Shown piece after piece: positions 47,222-55,209 of a DNA stretch of 64,000 nucleotides. Position 1 is the stretch's first letter. Each line of letters starts with the position of its first letter. Both the position numbers and the translations under genes were made by a program. The DNA lies in the NCBI GenBank assembly GCA_963832365.1, contig CAWHUL010000021.1, positions 68,945 through 132,944 of the forward strand. Reading direction: 5' to 3'. The notes beneath the pieces are model-generated. The model had not been told where the DNA came from and did no database searches. It saw only the letters and a list, made by a program, of their open reading frames with translations. The DNA comes from CAWBRT01 sp963832365. GTDB taxonomy: Bacteria; Acidobacteriota; Terriglobia; Terriglobales; Acidobacteriaceae.

Positions 47222-48784
47222 ATGCCCATCGAAACCGAAGTGCCTCGCCGCGGCGATTTGCCCATCCAGGCGCCGCGCGGAACCGCAATCTGCTGTAAAT
47301 CGTGGCAGCAGGAGGCGGCACTGCGAATGTTGATGAACACGGTCGAAGTGGGCACCACCCAAGGATTGGCGATCTATGGCGGCACCGGATATGCCGCACG
47401 TACCCGGGCGTGCTACGACGCCATCGTGCAATCACTCAAGTCGCTGGGGAACGACGAAACCCTGGTCATTCAGTCGGGTAAGCCGGTCGGCATATTTCGC
47501 ACCCACGAATACGCGCCACGCGTGTTGATCGCCAACGCCAGCGTGTCCGGACATGGGCCGAGTGGGCAAAAGTTCAACGAACTCGATCGCCAGTCGTGGA
47601 TCTACATCGGTTCGCAGGGCGTAATCCAGGCGACGTTCGAAACCTTTGCGGCGGTCGCCGACAAGCACTTCGGCGGCGAGCTGGCGGGAAAGCTCATCGT
47701 CTCTGGCGGCATGGGAGAAATGGGGGGAGCCCAGCCTTTGGCGGCGACCATGGCCGGAGCGTGCTTCCTGGGAGTTGAAGTCGACGCCGAACGCATCAAG
47801 CGGCAACTGCGCTCCGGCTATCTCGACTTCATGGTCAATTCGCTCGACGAGGCGCTGCGCATCCTCAAGAACGCCATCCGCAAGAAAGAGAACATTTCGG
47901 TCGGACTCATCGGTAATTGCGCCGATGTCATTCCGGAGCTGGCGGAGCGCGGCGTGTTGCCCGACATTCTTACAGACCAAACCTCTGCGCACGATCCGCT
48001 GAACGGATATGTGCCAAATGGCATGCCGCTGGCCGTGGCGCTCGAACTGCGCCAGCGCGACCCCAAGGCCTACGAGGAGCGCTCGCTGGCTGCCATGGCC
48101 CGCCACGTTGAAGGCATGTTGCGTCTGCAAAAGATGGGCGCGGTCACCTTCGACTACGGCAACAACCTCGTCACATTTGCCCTTCAGCAGGGGGTCAAGA
48201 ACGCCAACGATATCCCGGGATTCGTCGCCACCTACCGGCCGCTTTGCAGCCAGGGGCGCGGACCATTGCGCTGGGTGGCACTCTCGGGAGATGCGTCCGA
48301 CATCGCGGTGATTGACGATCTCGTGCTGCAACTGTTCCCGCAAGACCGAGTGCTGAAGCGCTGGATCGAGCATGCCCGCACGCGCATCAGGTTCCAGGGA
48401 CTGCCGGCACGCATCTGCTCGCTCGGACGCGGTGAACGCGCGCAGCTCGGGTTGGCGATCAACGAGTTGGTGAAGCAGGGAAGAGTCAAGGCGCCGATAG
48501 TAATCGCTGGCGATCGCCTCGACTGCGGCGGCGCAGCTTCGGCGTTCGGCGAAACCGAAGACATGAAAGACGGTGACGACGCCGCCGCCAACTGGCCGAT
48601 GCTGAACGCATTGCTCAACACCGCCTCCGGCGCGTCGTGGGTTTCCATTCACAGCGGCGGCGGAACGGGTATCGGATCTTTCCAGCACGCGGGATGGGTC
48701 ACGGTTGCCGATGGAACGGATGAGATGGCCCGCCGCATCGAGCGCGTACTGACCAACGATAGCGGTATCAGCGTTGCCCGCTAA
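47222..48784 (+). CDS. hutU: Urocanate hydratase
   Basis: 520 residues. Catalyses the NAD-dependent hydration of urocanate to imidazolonepropionate, step two of histidine breakdown. Blocks: YGGTGYAARTR, QSGKPVGIFRTHEYAPRVLIANA, SGGMGEMGGAQPLA (NAD-binding), DQTSAHDPLNGYVP and ARICSLGRGER with the conserved Cys, then SIHSGGGTGIG. The C-terminus stops about 20 residues before the usual HADAGY ending, a modest truncation. No hutH or hutI is nearby. Confidence 0.9.
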   Translation: MPIETEVPRRGDLPIQAPRGTAICCKSWQQEAALRMLMNTVEVGTTQGLAIYGGTGYAARTRACYDAIVQSLKSLGNDETLVIQSGKPVGIFRTHEYAPRVLIANASVSGHGPSGQKFNELDRQSWIYIGSQGVIQATFETFAAVADKHFGGELAGKLIVSGGMGEMGGAQPLAATMAGACFLGVEVDAERIKRQLRSGYLDFMVNSLDEALRILKNAIRKKENISVGLIGNCADVIPELAERGVLPDILTDQTSAHDPLNGYVPNGMPLAVALELRQRDPKAYEERSLAAMARHVEGMLRLQKMGAVTFDYGNNLVTFALQQGVKNANDIPGFVATYRPLCSQGRGPLRWVALSGDASDIAVIDDLVLQLFPQDRVLKRWIEHARTRIRFQGLPARICSLGRGERAQLGLAINELVKQGRVKAPIVIAGDRLDCGGAASAFGETEDMKDGDDAAANWPMLNALLNTASGASWVSIHSGGGTGIGSFQHAGWVTVADGTDEMARRIERVLTNDSGISVAR

Positions 48785-48825
48785 GGGTAGTTCTCATGAT
48801 GGTGTATCCAAATTTTCAAGAGGAT

Positions 48826-48913
48826 GTCATGGCGACCGTAGCGAAGCGGAGTGGAGCCACCCTTTGTTTTCGGCGACAGAAACAAAAGGTGGCTCGACTT
48901 CGCTCGCCATGAC
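48826..48913. repeat. 88-base imperfect palindrome after hutU
   Basis: GTCATGGCGA ... GAGCCACCCTTTGTTT on the left pairs with AAACAAAAGGTGGCTC ... TCGCCATGAC on the right around the loop TCGGCGACAG. It lies between the convergent hutU and the small gene at 49062. A terminator role or a mobile palindromic element are both possible. Confidence 0.65.
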
Positions 48914-49061
48914 AGTGTGAGTTTGTGTCGGGATATGACTGCCGGGGAAACGACCTAGTCGCGTGACCAGCTTTTCTGTGGTCGTACTCCCCCTGTGTGT
49001 AATTGGCGAGAAGGCGCTTTATCGCCAGCGTGCAAAAAGGGGCGTTTGGATCGTACGTTAT

Positions 49062-49286
49062 TTAATCGTTTTCCCACCCGAAGGGCTTCAGCGTCGGATG
49101 TTCCAAATACAAAGGATTCATTAGTTGAGCATATAGCTCGTATAGGACTTTACCAACCGCTCGGCGATATGCCGCATCCTCCTGCGGCCATCGCTCGTTG
49201 ACAGTGGCCACAGATTCGTCCAATCGCTCATGCACCTCCAGCAACAGGTCGCTTATGTATTTTGCGGCAGAGGCGTCTTTTATCAA
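49062..49286 (-). CDS. Small unknown protein downstream of the flavoprotein reductase
   Basis: About 74 residues from the TTG at 49286, with GAGGGG 9 bases upstream. Helix-rich (ISDLLLEVHERLDESVATVNERW, then VGKVLYELYAQLMNPLYLEHP). Starts 14 bases after the reductase gene ends, same strand, so likely co-transcribed. No family is recognised. Confidence 0.55.
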   Translation of the reverse strand: MIKDASAAKYISDLLLEVHERLDESVATVNERWPQEDAAYRRAVGKVLYELYAQLMNPLYLEHPTLKPFGWEND

Positions 49287-49299
49287 GTTAGTAATCCCC

Positions 49300-50022
49300 T
49301 CAGTCGTACCGCTCGTAGAAGATCTGCTTGGCGTCCCACCCGATTTCGTTTTGCAGCAGGTTGCGGGTCGCGGAGACCATGTCATTCAGTCCGCAGATAT
49401 AAGCCTGCATGTCGGTGCGTGCGCCCACGATTTCGCGGACTCGTTCCTGAACGTAGCCACGGAACCCCGTCCAGTCTTCCTGTGCGCGGCTCAAACTCAC
49501 CACGTAGTGAAAATTGGGGTGCTCGGCAGCCATCCGCTCGAACTCTTCACGGTAGTAGATGTCCTTGGGATAACGCGTTCCATAGATCATCCAGAAGCAA
49601 TGCCCGGCGTTGCGGGCCGGATCGGCGAAGAGCCATTGCGCCATGGCGCGGAACGGCGCCACCCCGGTTCCGGTGGAAATGAACAAAGCGTCCTGACGGT
49701 ATTCACGCATCACGAACAACCCGTGCGGTCCATGGAAGTGAACCTCCGAACCCACCTCGATGTCGCAAAGGTGGTTCGACATGAATCCCTTCTCGACCCG
49801 GTTCAAGCAAATATCGAAGCAGTTGCGCCGAGGCGCGGAAGCCACCGAGTACGCCCGGGTGATCAGCTTGCCGTCCGCTCTCTGTTCCCGGATGGAAACG
49901 AACTGTCCCGCCTTGAAATCAAAGCTTTCCACTCCGGGGATCTCGAATTCGAGATGTTTGGTTTGGTCAGAAAGTTCGATGGACTTGGTCAGTCGCGCAA
50001 TTTGAAGGGGATGGGTCGTCAT
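49300..50022 (-). CDS. Ferredoxin-NADP reductase-type flavoprotein
   Basis: 240 residues. FAD-binding domain with RAYSVASAP (flavin motif) and a Rossmann NAD(P) domain with FISTGTGVAPFRAMAQ, MIYGTRYPKDIYY and YICGLNDMV. It shuttles electrons between NAD(P)H and ferredoxin or flavodoxin. The cell's ferredoxin users, such as the Kor complex in this window, could be partners. Confidence 0.9.
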   Translation of the reverse strand: MTTHPLQIARLTKSIELSDQTKHLEFEIPGVESFDFKAGQFVSIREQRADGKLITRAYSVASAPRRNCFDICLNRVEKGFMSNHLCDIEVGSEVHFHGPHGLFVMREYRQDALFISTGTGVAPFRAMAQWLFADPARNAGHCFWMIYGTRYPKDIYYREEFERMAAEHPNFHYVVSLSRAQEDWTGFRGYVQERVREIVGARTDMQAYICGLNDMVSATRNLLQNEIGWDAKQIFYERYD

Positions 50023-50197
50023 CGTGTTTGCTTTCCGCGTTCTCCGTCCGGTTTACATTTTAATATGAAAACCGGCATGACCCGCTGTCAGCCCTATTTG
50101 CCGCAACCCGTGCCGCTACGGGGTGCCGTGGACCCGGGCATAAGCACGTATTTCAGCGGCCTTCTAGTGCGGCCTCAGTTCGGGTACACTGCTGGGA

Positions 50198-51205
50198 ATG
50201 TGGCGACGCTATCTGAGAATTGCGTTGTTGTCAGTCTCGGCGGCTTCGGCGGCCTTTGCCCAGGATCGTATGGTCGTCGTGGGCGCAAACGTGCTTCGGG
50301 TGTCTCGCGACAACACCTTGACGCGAGTCTTGCAACTGGAGCCGGTCATATCCGATCTGCGCTTCGGCTCCACCGAATCCAAAATCTCGCCTGACCAATA
50401 TTGGATTGCCTACATTAAAGACCATAATGCGTGGTTGCGCCCTGCGGGGGCGGGTAAAGCGATCCAGCTCACAACGGCGGGGAAAGATTCGGCCGGGCGA
50501 TATTTGCCGATAGAGGTATTTCTCGTCGGCTTCACACCCGATTCCAAGCAGCTCATGTACTCAGTGGCCCCGGGTAAAGATGAGAATCCAGACTCCAATC
50601 ACCCTAAGCCGCTACTTCAAAAAGCGGACTATGGGTTCTTTCTCTATACCATGCGCAACCGGCGGGCCTGGAAAATGGAGGTACCGGAGAGCACTCGCGT
50701 CTTTGACATCCTGGAAAGCGATCGTTTGTTCATTGCCAGCGTCGGCGCTTATGGCGACCTGCTCGGAATGCTGAAGCTGCCGACGCATGATTTCGTCGCC
50801 TTACCCCCCAAATGCGCCTCGGCCTCCAGTTGCACGCTGGCGGCCAACGGACAGCTTGCGACGTGCACTCGGATAGGCAACGATCACAGTCAAATCATCG
50901 AATGCGATACCCGCTCAGGGACCGAAAGTGCGGTTTCTCCCGAAGGCGTTTGCATTAACGAGTTTCAGCGGCCGTTGCGATCTCCGGCTGCAACTCATCT
51001 CGCCTATCTGCAAATACCGGACAAATGCGGCAGCCTGAATCGTGTGCTTTGGATCGATCGGAAACCACGTTTCCAATGTCGCAAAGCCGATGAATACGGC
51101 TGGATCGACGAGCACCGGCTGCTGGTCCAATGCGAGCAAGAGTTTGTGGCAATTAACGTCGAAGGAAAAAAACTGAGTGCGGTTCCGGTTCGGAAGCCGA
51201 ACTGA
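50198..51205 (+). CDS. Secreted beta-propeller-like unknown protein
   Basis: 335 residues with a signal peptide (MWRRYLRIALLSVSAASAAFA). Repeated short strands with motifs such as ISPDQYWIAYIKD, VGFTPDSKQLMYSV and AATHLAYLQIPD suggest a TolB/WD40-like propeller. Seven or more Cys residues, several in the second half (PPKCASASSC), could form disulfides. No enzyme motif; role unknown. Confidence 0.6.
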   Translation: MWRRYLRIALLSVSAASAAFAQDRMVVVGANVLRVSRDNTLTRVLQLEPVISDLRFGSTESKISPDQYWIAYIKDHNAWLRPAGAGKAIQLTTAGKDSAGRYLPIEVFLVGFTPDSKQLMYSVAPGKDENPDSNHPKPLLQKADYGFFLYTMRNRRAWKMEVPESTRVFDILESDRLFIASVGAYGDLLGMLKLPTHDFVALPPKCASASSCTLAANGQLATCTRIGNDHSQIIECDTRSGTESAVSPEGVCINEFQRPLRSPAATHLAYLQIPDKCGSLNRVLWIDRKPRFQCRKADEYGWIDEHRLLVQCEQEFVAINVEGKKLSAVPVRKPN

Positions 51206-51281
51206 TCGAAGCAAAAGCACAGCGTGACTTACCATGAACCTACTAGAATCGTCGGAGCGGATTTAACCGGATAAGGAGAGA

Positions 51282-52460
51282 ATGACCGTGCATAGAGAAT
51301 GGTTACGTGTGCCCTGCACCATCGTTCGCGGCGGCACCAGCAAAGGGATATTCCTTAAGGAACATGAGATTCCCCCGGCCGGAAAAATTCGCGATGCGGT
51401 TATCTTAAGAATCTTCGGCAGCCCCGATCCGAGACAGATCGACGGTTTGGCCGGCGCGAATTCCCTGACCAGCAAAGTCGCTATCATCGGGCCATCTTGC
51501 CGCCCCGGTGTCGATGTCGACTATACGCTTGGCCAGGTGTCGCTCACTCACCCGGTTATTGATTGGCGCGGTAACTGCGGAAATATATCCGCGGCGGTCG
51601 GACTCTATGCAGTCGATGAAGGATTCGTAAAGCCCGCGGAGCCGACAACCACGGTCAGCATCTACAACACCAACACCGCCAAGATGATCTACGCCACCGT
51701 GCCGGTAAAGGATGGAAGAGCTTTGTCCGAGGGCGACTATGAAATCCGCGGCGTTCCCGGAACAGGCGCTCGTATCCTGCTCGAGTTCGACGATCCCGCC
51801 GGAGCGGTTACGAAAAAACTGCTTCCAACCGGAAATCCCAAAGACACCATTGACCTTGGCTCGAAAGGTAAATTCACGGTTTCCGTAGTCGATGCCGCGA
51901 ACCCGGTTGTCTTCTGCAAGGCGGAAGAACTTGGACTGCAAGGTACGGAACTGCCTGCGGAAGTCGATGCTATGCCCGAGGTTATGGATCTGATTGAGGA
52001 GATACGCAGCGTTGTAGCCGCAAAGATAGGGATTGTGCGTGAGGCAAGCGTTGCGACCAGTCAGAGCCCTGCGATTCCGAAGATCGGCTTCGTCTCCAGG
52101 AAGCGCAGCTACGAGAGTCCCGACGGCAAAACCATCTCGGCCGAGGATATCGATTTCGTGGCGCGCGTTACTTCGATGCAGAAGATGCATCGGGCGTACA
52201 TGGTGACCGGGGGTGTTTGCACCGGAGCAGCCTGCAAAATTGAGGGAACCTTGTTGTGGGATTTGCTCGACGAAACAGCTAGAAAGTCGGACGTCATCAG
52301 GATCGGCCATCCTTATGGAGTGATGGACGTAAAGGTTACGTCGAATCCCGGCGATCCCGCGAAGTTGATTCAGCGCGTGGGTATTGGCAGAACAGCCCGG
52401 CGGTTGATGGAGGGATACGCTTTTGTGCCGAAAAGCGTTTTCGAAAATGGGCGCGGCTGA
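51282..52460 (+). CDS. PrpF-family isomerase/tautomerase
   Basis: 392 residues. PrpF proteins isomerise methylaconitate or related oxaloacetate-type acids through a diaminopimelate-epimerase-like fold. Family marks: RVPCTIVRGGTSKGIFL at the start, GSPDPRQIDGLAGANSLTSKVAII, WRGNCGNISAAVG with the conserved Cys and Asn, and GRTARRLMEGYAFVP near the end. A ribosome-binding GGAG precedes the ATG. The substrate may be methylaconitate or 4-oxalomesaconate; context does not decide. Confidence 0.9.
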   Translation: MTVHREWLRVPCTIVRGGTSKGIFLKEHEIPPAGKIRDAVILRIFGSPDPRQIDGLAGANSLTSKVAIIGPSCRPGVDVDYTLGQVSLTHPVIDWRGNCGNISAAVGLYAVDEGFVKPAEPTTTVSIYNTNTAKMIYATVPVKDGRALSEGDYEIRGVPGTGARILLEFDDPAGAVTKKLLPTGNPKDTIDLGSKGKFTVSVVDAANPVVFCKAEELGLQGTELPAEVDAMPEVMDLIEEIRSVVAAKIGIVREASVATSQSPAIPKIGFVSRKRSYESPDGKTISAEDIDFVARVTSMQKMHRAYMVTGGVCTGAACKIEGTLLWDLLDETARKSDVIRIGHPYGVMDVKVTSNPGDPAKLIQRVGIGRTARRLMEGYAFVPKSVFENGRG

Positions 52461-52505
52461 GTAACACCGCCTGACCGCGACGACCTTAGCACGCTGGCGT
52501 TGCGC

Positions 52506-53603
52506 TCATCCTTGTTCGCCTTCCTTTGCCGCCGGGGAACCGGACGCCTGTGAGAATTTCAGCAACCAGGCGCGGGCAATCAGCCGCTGCCGGTGACAAA
52601 AAGCGTAGGCCTTGCGAGCCCATCGCGCGGAGCGCCAATACGCCTTATGCCAGCGCCGAAGCGTCACCAACTCACCGCCAAATTTGCTTTTGAAGCGGCC
52701 ATAACCGCTCATGTCATAGCATTTCAACCCACGCTCCAACCCCAGGCACATGGCACTCCAATGCAGGAAATCGTTGGGGAAAAGCTCCCGCCCTTCCACG
52801 GAATCGGCGCCGCCCCAGAAGTAAAGGGTTTGGTTATCGAACGGGAACAGGCCAACCGACAGCAGTCGACCCTGGGAATCGCGGATCCGCAATCCGAGGA
52901 TGCGATCGACGCGGCGCAGATGCTCTATGAGCAATCGCGGGTGGGAGCCGGGGAAGCCAGGCGCACTGCCTTTTCTGCGCATCGTGGCGCAGAACCGCTC
53001 GTAGAATTCGTCCGCGATTTCCGAGCTCTGGCAAATCTCCGCTTGCAGACCTGAAGCCAGCGCTTTTTTCACTTGATAACGGCGGCTCTTGTGCAAGCGC
53101 TTGAGCATCGATGCTTCATCATCTAACGGAACCCGGTAGGTGAGGTCTTGCACCGGTTCGAACCCGGCGGCCGCAAGCACCTCTTCGGGGAACCGATTCT
53201 GTTCAAATTCCACCATGGCGATGCCTTCGCGACAAGCCAAGGCATCCAGCGCGCGCAAAAATTCCGCTGGATCGGCGCCGGCATCCAGCAGAGCGCCCAT
53301 GGAATTGGTGTACCAGCCCTTCAATGGGCTGCCCAGAATTCGAAACGGTCCCTTTCGCACCTCCCCGGCACAGAATAAGCCAAGACGGCGCCCATCCTTG
53401 CACACCGCCCACTTGCGAACGGAAACACCTCTGCTCTCGGCCAGATAATCAAGCCATGCTTGGCGATGGAAGATTTCAAAACCGGGATAAGCAACTACGA
53501 GTTCGTCCCAGCGGTTGAAATCTTCGGCGGAAAGAGGTGCCAATTCATATGGCCCGGAAACGAGTACAACCGCGTGGGTGGAATCCATCACAGAGCTGGA
53601 CAA
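52506..53603 (-). CDS. FemAB/GNAT-like transferase
   Basis: About 365 residues. A split acetyltransferase fold of the FemAB/Acetyltransf_6 group: GSPLKGWYTNSMG, LKRLHKSRRYQVKKAL (the family's KSRR.. segment) and YFWGGADSVEGRELFPNDFLHWSAM, CYDMSGYGRFKSKFGGELV near the end. Family members move amino acids or acyl groups onto cell-wall precursors or exopolysaccharides. I prefer the TTG at 53603 (GGAGG 7 bases upstream); ATGs at 53621 and 53588 are alternatives. The nucleotidyltransferase-like gene is 76 bases upstream on the same strand. Confidence 0.75.
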   Translation of the reverse strand: MSSSVMDSTHAVVLVSGPYELAPLSAEDFNRWDELVVAYPGFEIFHRQAWLDYLAESRGVSVRKWAVCKDGRRLGLFCAGEVRKGPFRILGSPLKGWYTNSMGALLDAGADPAEFLRALDALACREGIAMVEFEQNRFPEEVLAAAGFEPVQDLTYRVPLDDEASMLKRLHKSRRYQVKKALASGLQAEICQSSEIADEFYERFCATMRRKGSAPGFPGSHPRLLIEHLRRVDRILGLRIRDSQGRLLSVGLFPFDNQTLYFWGGADSVEGRELFPNDFLHWSAMCLGLERGLKCYDMSGYGRFKSKFGGELVTLRRWHKAYWRSARWARKAYAFCHRQRLIARAWLLKFSQASGSPAAKEGEQG

Positions 53604-53679
53604 CCTATCTCCTCCCGCCATCCTCGTCGGTGGACGTGCCGCTCCACTCGCGGACTACGACCGTGCAAAGAGGCAAGCA

Positions 53680-54891
53680 TCATGCGCGCGTCTCCGTCAG
53701 AAAAGTTCGGTAATTCCATACTACTTCGCGGGCGAGTTGCTGCCTGGCGTCACCATCGTTGTTGCCATCTTCCCCGGCGACGGGCAGCAGCGCCCGGATT
53801 CGGCGAATCTCCGGCTCGCCAAAAGGGCCAGTGACACTCGCGGCCAACCGCCATGCGGCCTCGTAAATGTAATAACGCGGAGTACAGCGTAAGCCCATCG
53901 TGATCCATCGCGGCCAGCTCCACACGCCGCGCAGCCAACCAACACGCCGGGCGACATAGAGCCATCCCCGAAGCTTCTGCGGGGCGCTCTGCCGCGCGGC
54001 CACCGCAGCGAACAAAGCCTCCAGCGACGCTTGCGGCGCGGCTGAAGCGAGCTGTGCCAACTCCCAGCGCCACAACTGACCAGCGTAGTCGAGCGCTTCG
54101 CGGGAAAGCTCAGCGCCGGAATCAAAATCACCTCCGTCGCTGGTTGTTTTCCACCGGGTGCACTCGCGTACGCGTTCGGTGAAAGCATCAAGACCAAAGG
54201 GAAGCGTTGCTAGCTCTTCCGGATGTTCCGCTAGTTGTTGCAACGTCTGCGCTCGTTGGCTATACGTGGGTTCATAGGCTTCCAGAAACACCAGAAGCGA
54301 TGTCGCCATGTCCAGAAACAGCTTCACCGCACGATAGTGCAGCTCATCAGAAGCGGTCGCCGGGTTCGAAAGGTGGAGATCGAGACATTCGATAGTGCGG
54401 TTAGCCAGCAGGCGCCACGCATCCTCTTTATCGATCGAGGAGGCGGGAAAACGAGGGATAAGTTCGAGGGGATTGTCATCTCCGCAGACGATGCGCCCGC
54501 AACAACGCAGTTCGTAAGTGAAGATGTGGGCCGGAAGCCGGCGAAAATAGTCATCGTGGACGACGGCCATTCCCACGTGGACAACCACTCCGGCGGCGCG
54601 CAAATCGGACTCGCACTTCGCGGTCAGGGCCGCCACGGTGCCGGCCGCCGGCAAGGGCGCATGCGGCTGGAATACGGCGATGAAATCCGCATCGCCAAGC
54701 ACTTGCCAACCGTCGGGATGGGCGCGAATCGTCGCCTCGTCGCGAGCAACACTGCCAGTCAGGAGCAAGGTACGCAAGTGCTGGCCTTCCTGCTGTTGGC
54801 AAACGCGGGAGACAACCTCGCACACCAGCCCACGAACCGCCAACTGGTCGGCGCTTCCTATCCTGCCCGATTTGTTTACGATGTCAATCAA
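53680..54891 (-). CDS. Nucleotidyltransferase-fold protein, unknown target
   Basis: 403 residues. The N-terminal part has LLLTGSVARDE followed by DADFIAVF, a pattern like the G-S...D.D of nucleotidyltransferases, about 55 residues from the start. The middle and C-terminal parts are helix-rich with no clear domain. Starts at a TTG and is 76 bases before the FemAB-like gene, so the two likely act together, perhaps in decorating a surface polymer. No antitoxin-like partner is seen. Confidence 0.55.
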   Translation of the reverse strand: MIDIVNKSGRIGSADQLAVRGLVCEVVSRVCQQQEGQHLRTLLLTGSVARDEATIRAHPDGWQVLGDADFIAVFQPHAPLPAAGTVAALTAKCESDLRAAGVVVHVGMAVVHDDYFRRLPAHIFTYELRCCGRIVCGDDNPLELIPRFPASSIDKEDAWRLLANRTIECLDLHLSNPATASDELHYRAVKLFLDMATSLLVFLEAYEPTYSQRAQTLQQLAEHPEELATLPFGLDAFTERVRECTRWKTTSDGGDFDSGAELSREALDYAGQLWRWELAQLASAAPQASLEALFAAVAARQSAPQKLRGWLYVARRVGWLRGVWSWPRWITMGLRCTPRYYIYEAAWRLAASVTGPFGEPEIRRIRALLPVAGEDGNNDGDARQQLAREVVWNYRTFLTETRA

Positions 54892-55209
54892 TCCGCGGCA
54901 CCTTGGATATCCTCAACCACCGCCTGCAACGCGCGCAGCCCTTCGGTTTCCTATCTCCTCGCGCTCTACAAGCTCGGGTGACGCGGCCCGCGCGGGATTA
55001 ACGATAACGTGTCCTGTTCAATGCGTTTCGGCTTTATATTTTGACACTCGCCAGGAAGTGCTGCAAGATACAAGCTGTGTTGCCCTTAGCCCATGGTTTC
55101 TACGCGCTGTCGCTACCAACTGTATGCGCATTGCGGTTGCCATGGCTGAATTTCGATGTTGTCCGGTTTCTCGCGGCGGTGGTCAATCCAGGCGGCTCCA
55201 TGAGGAACC
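54892..55209. other. 318-base stretch without a supported gene
   Basis: Divergent spacer between the nucleotidyltransferase-like and glycosidase-like genes. A short minus-strand frame near 54893-54955 (ending ...LRALQAVVEDIQGAAD) looks protein-like and its stop overlaps the TTG of the next gene, but it has no clear start codon. Confidence 0.4.

Noticed and set aside
53140..53170. A tRNA T-arm-like GGTTCGAACCCG sequence
   Set aside because: It lies inside the FemAB-like coding frame and has no acceptor, D or anticodon arms around it.
53680..54891. Toxin-antitoxin (MNT/HEPN-like) reading of the nucleotidyltransferase-like gene
   Set aside because: The protein is over 400 residues and has no small HEPN-type partner next to it.
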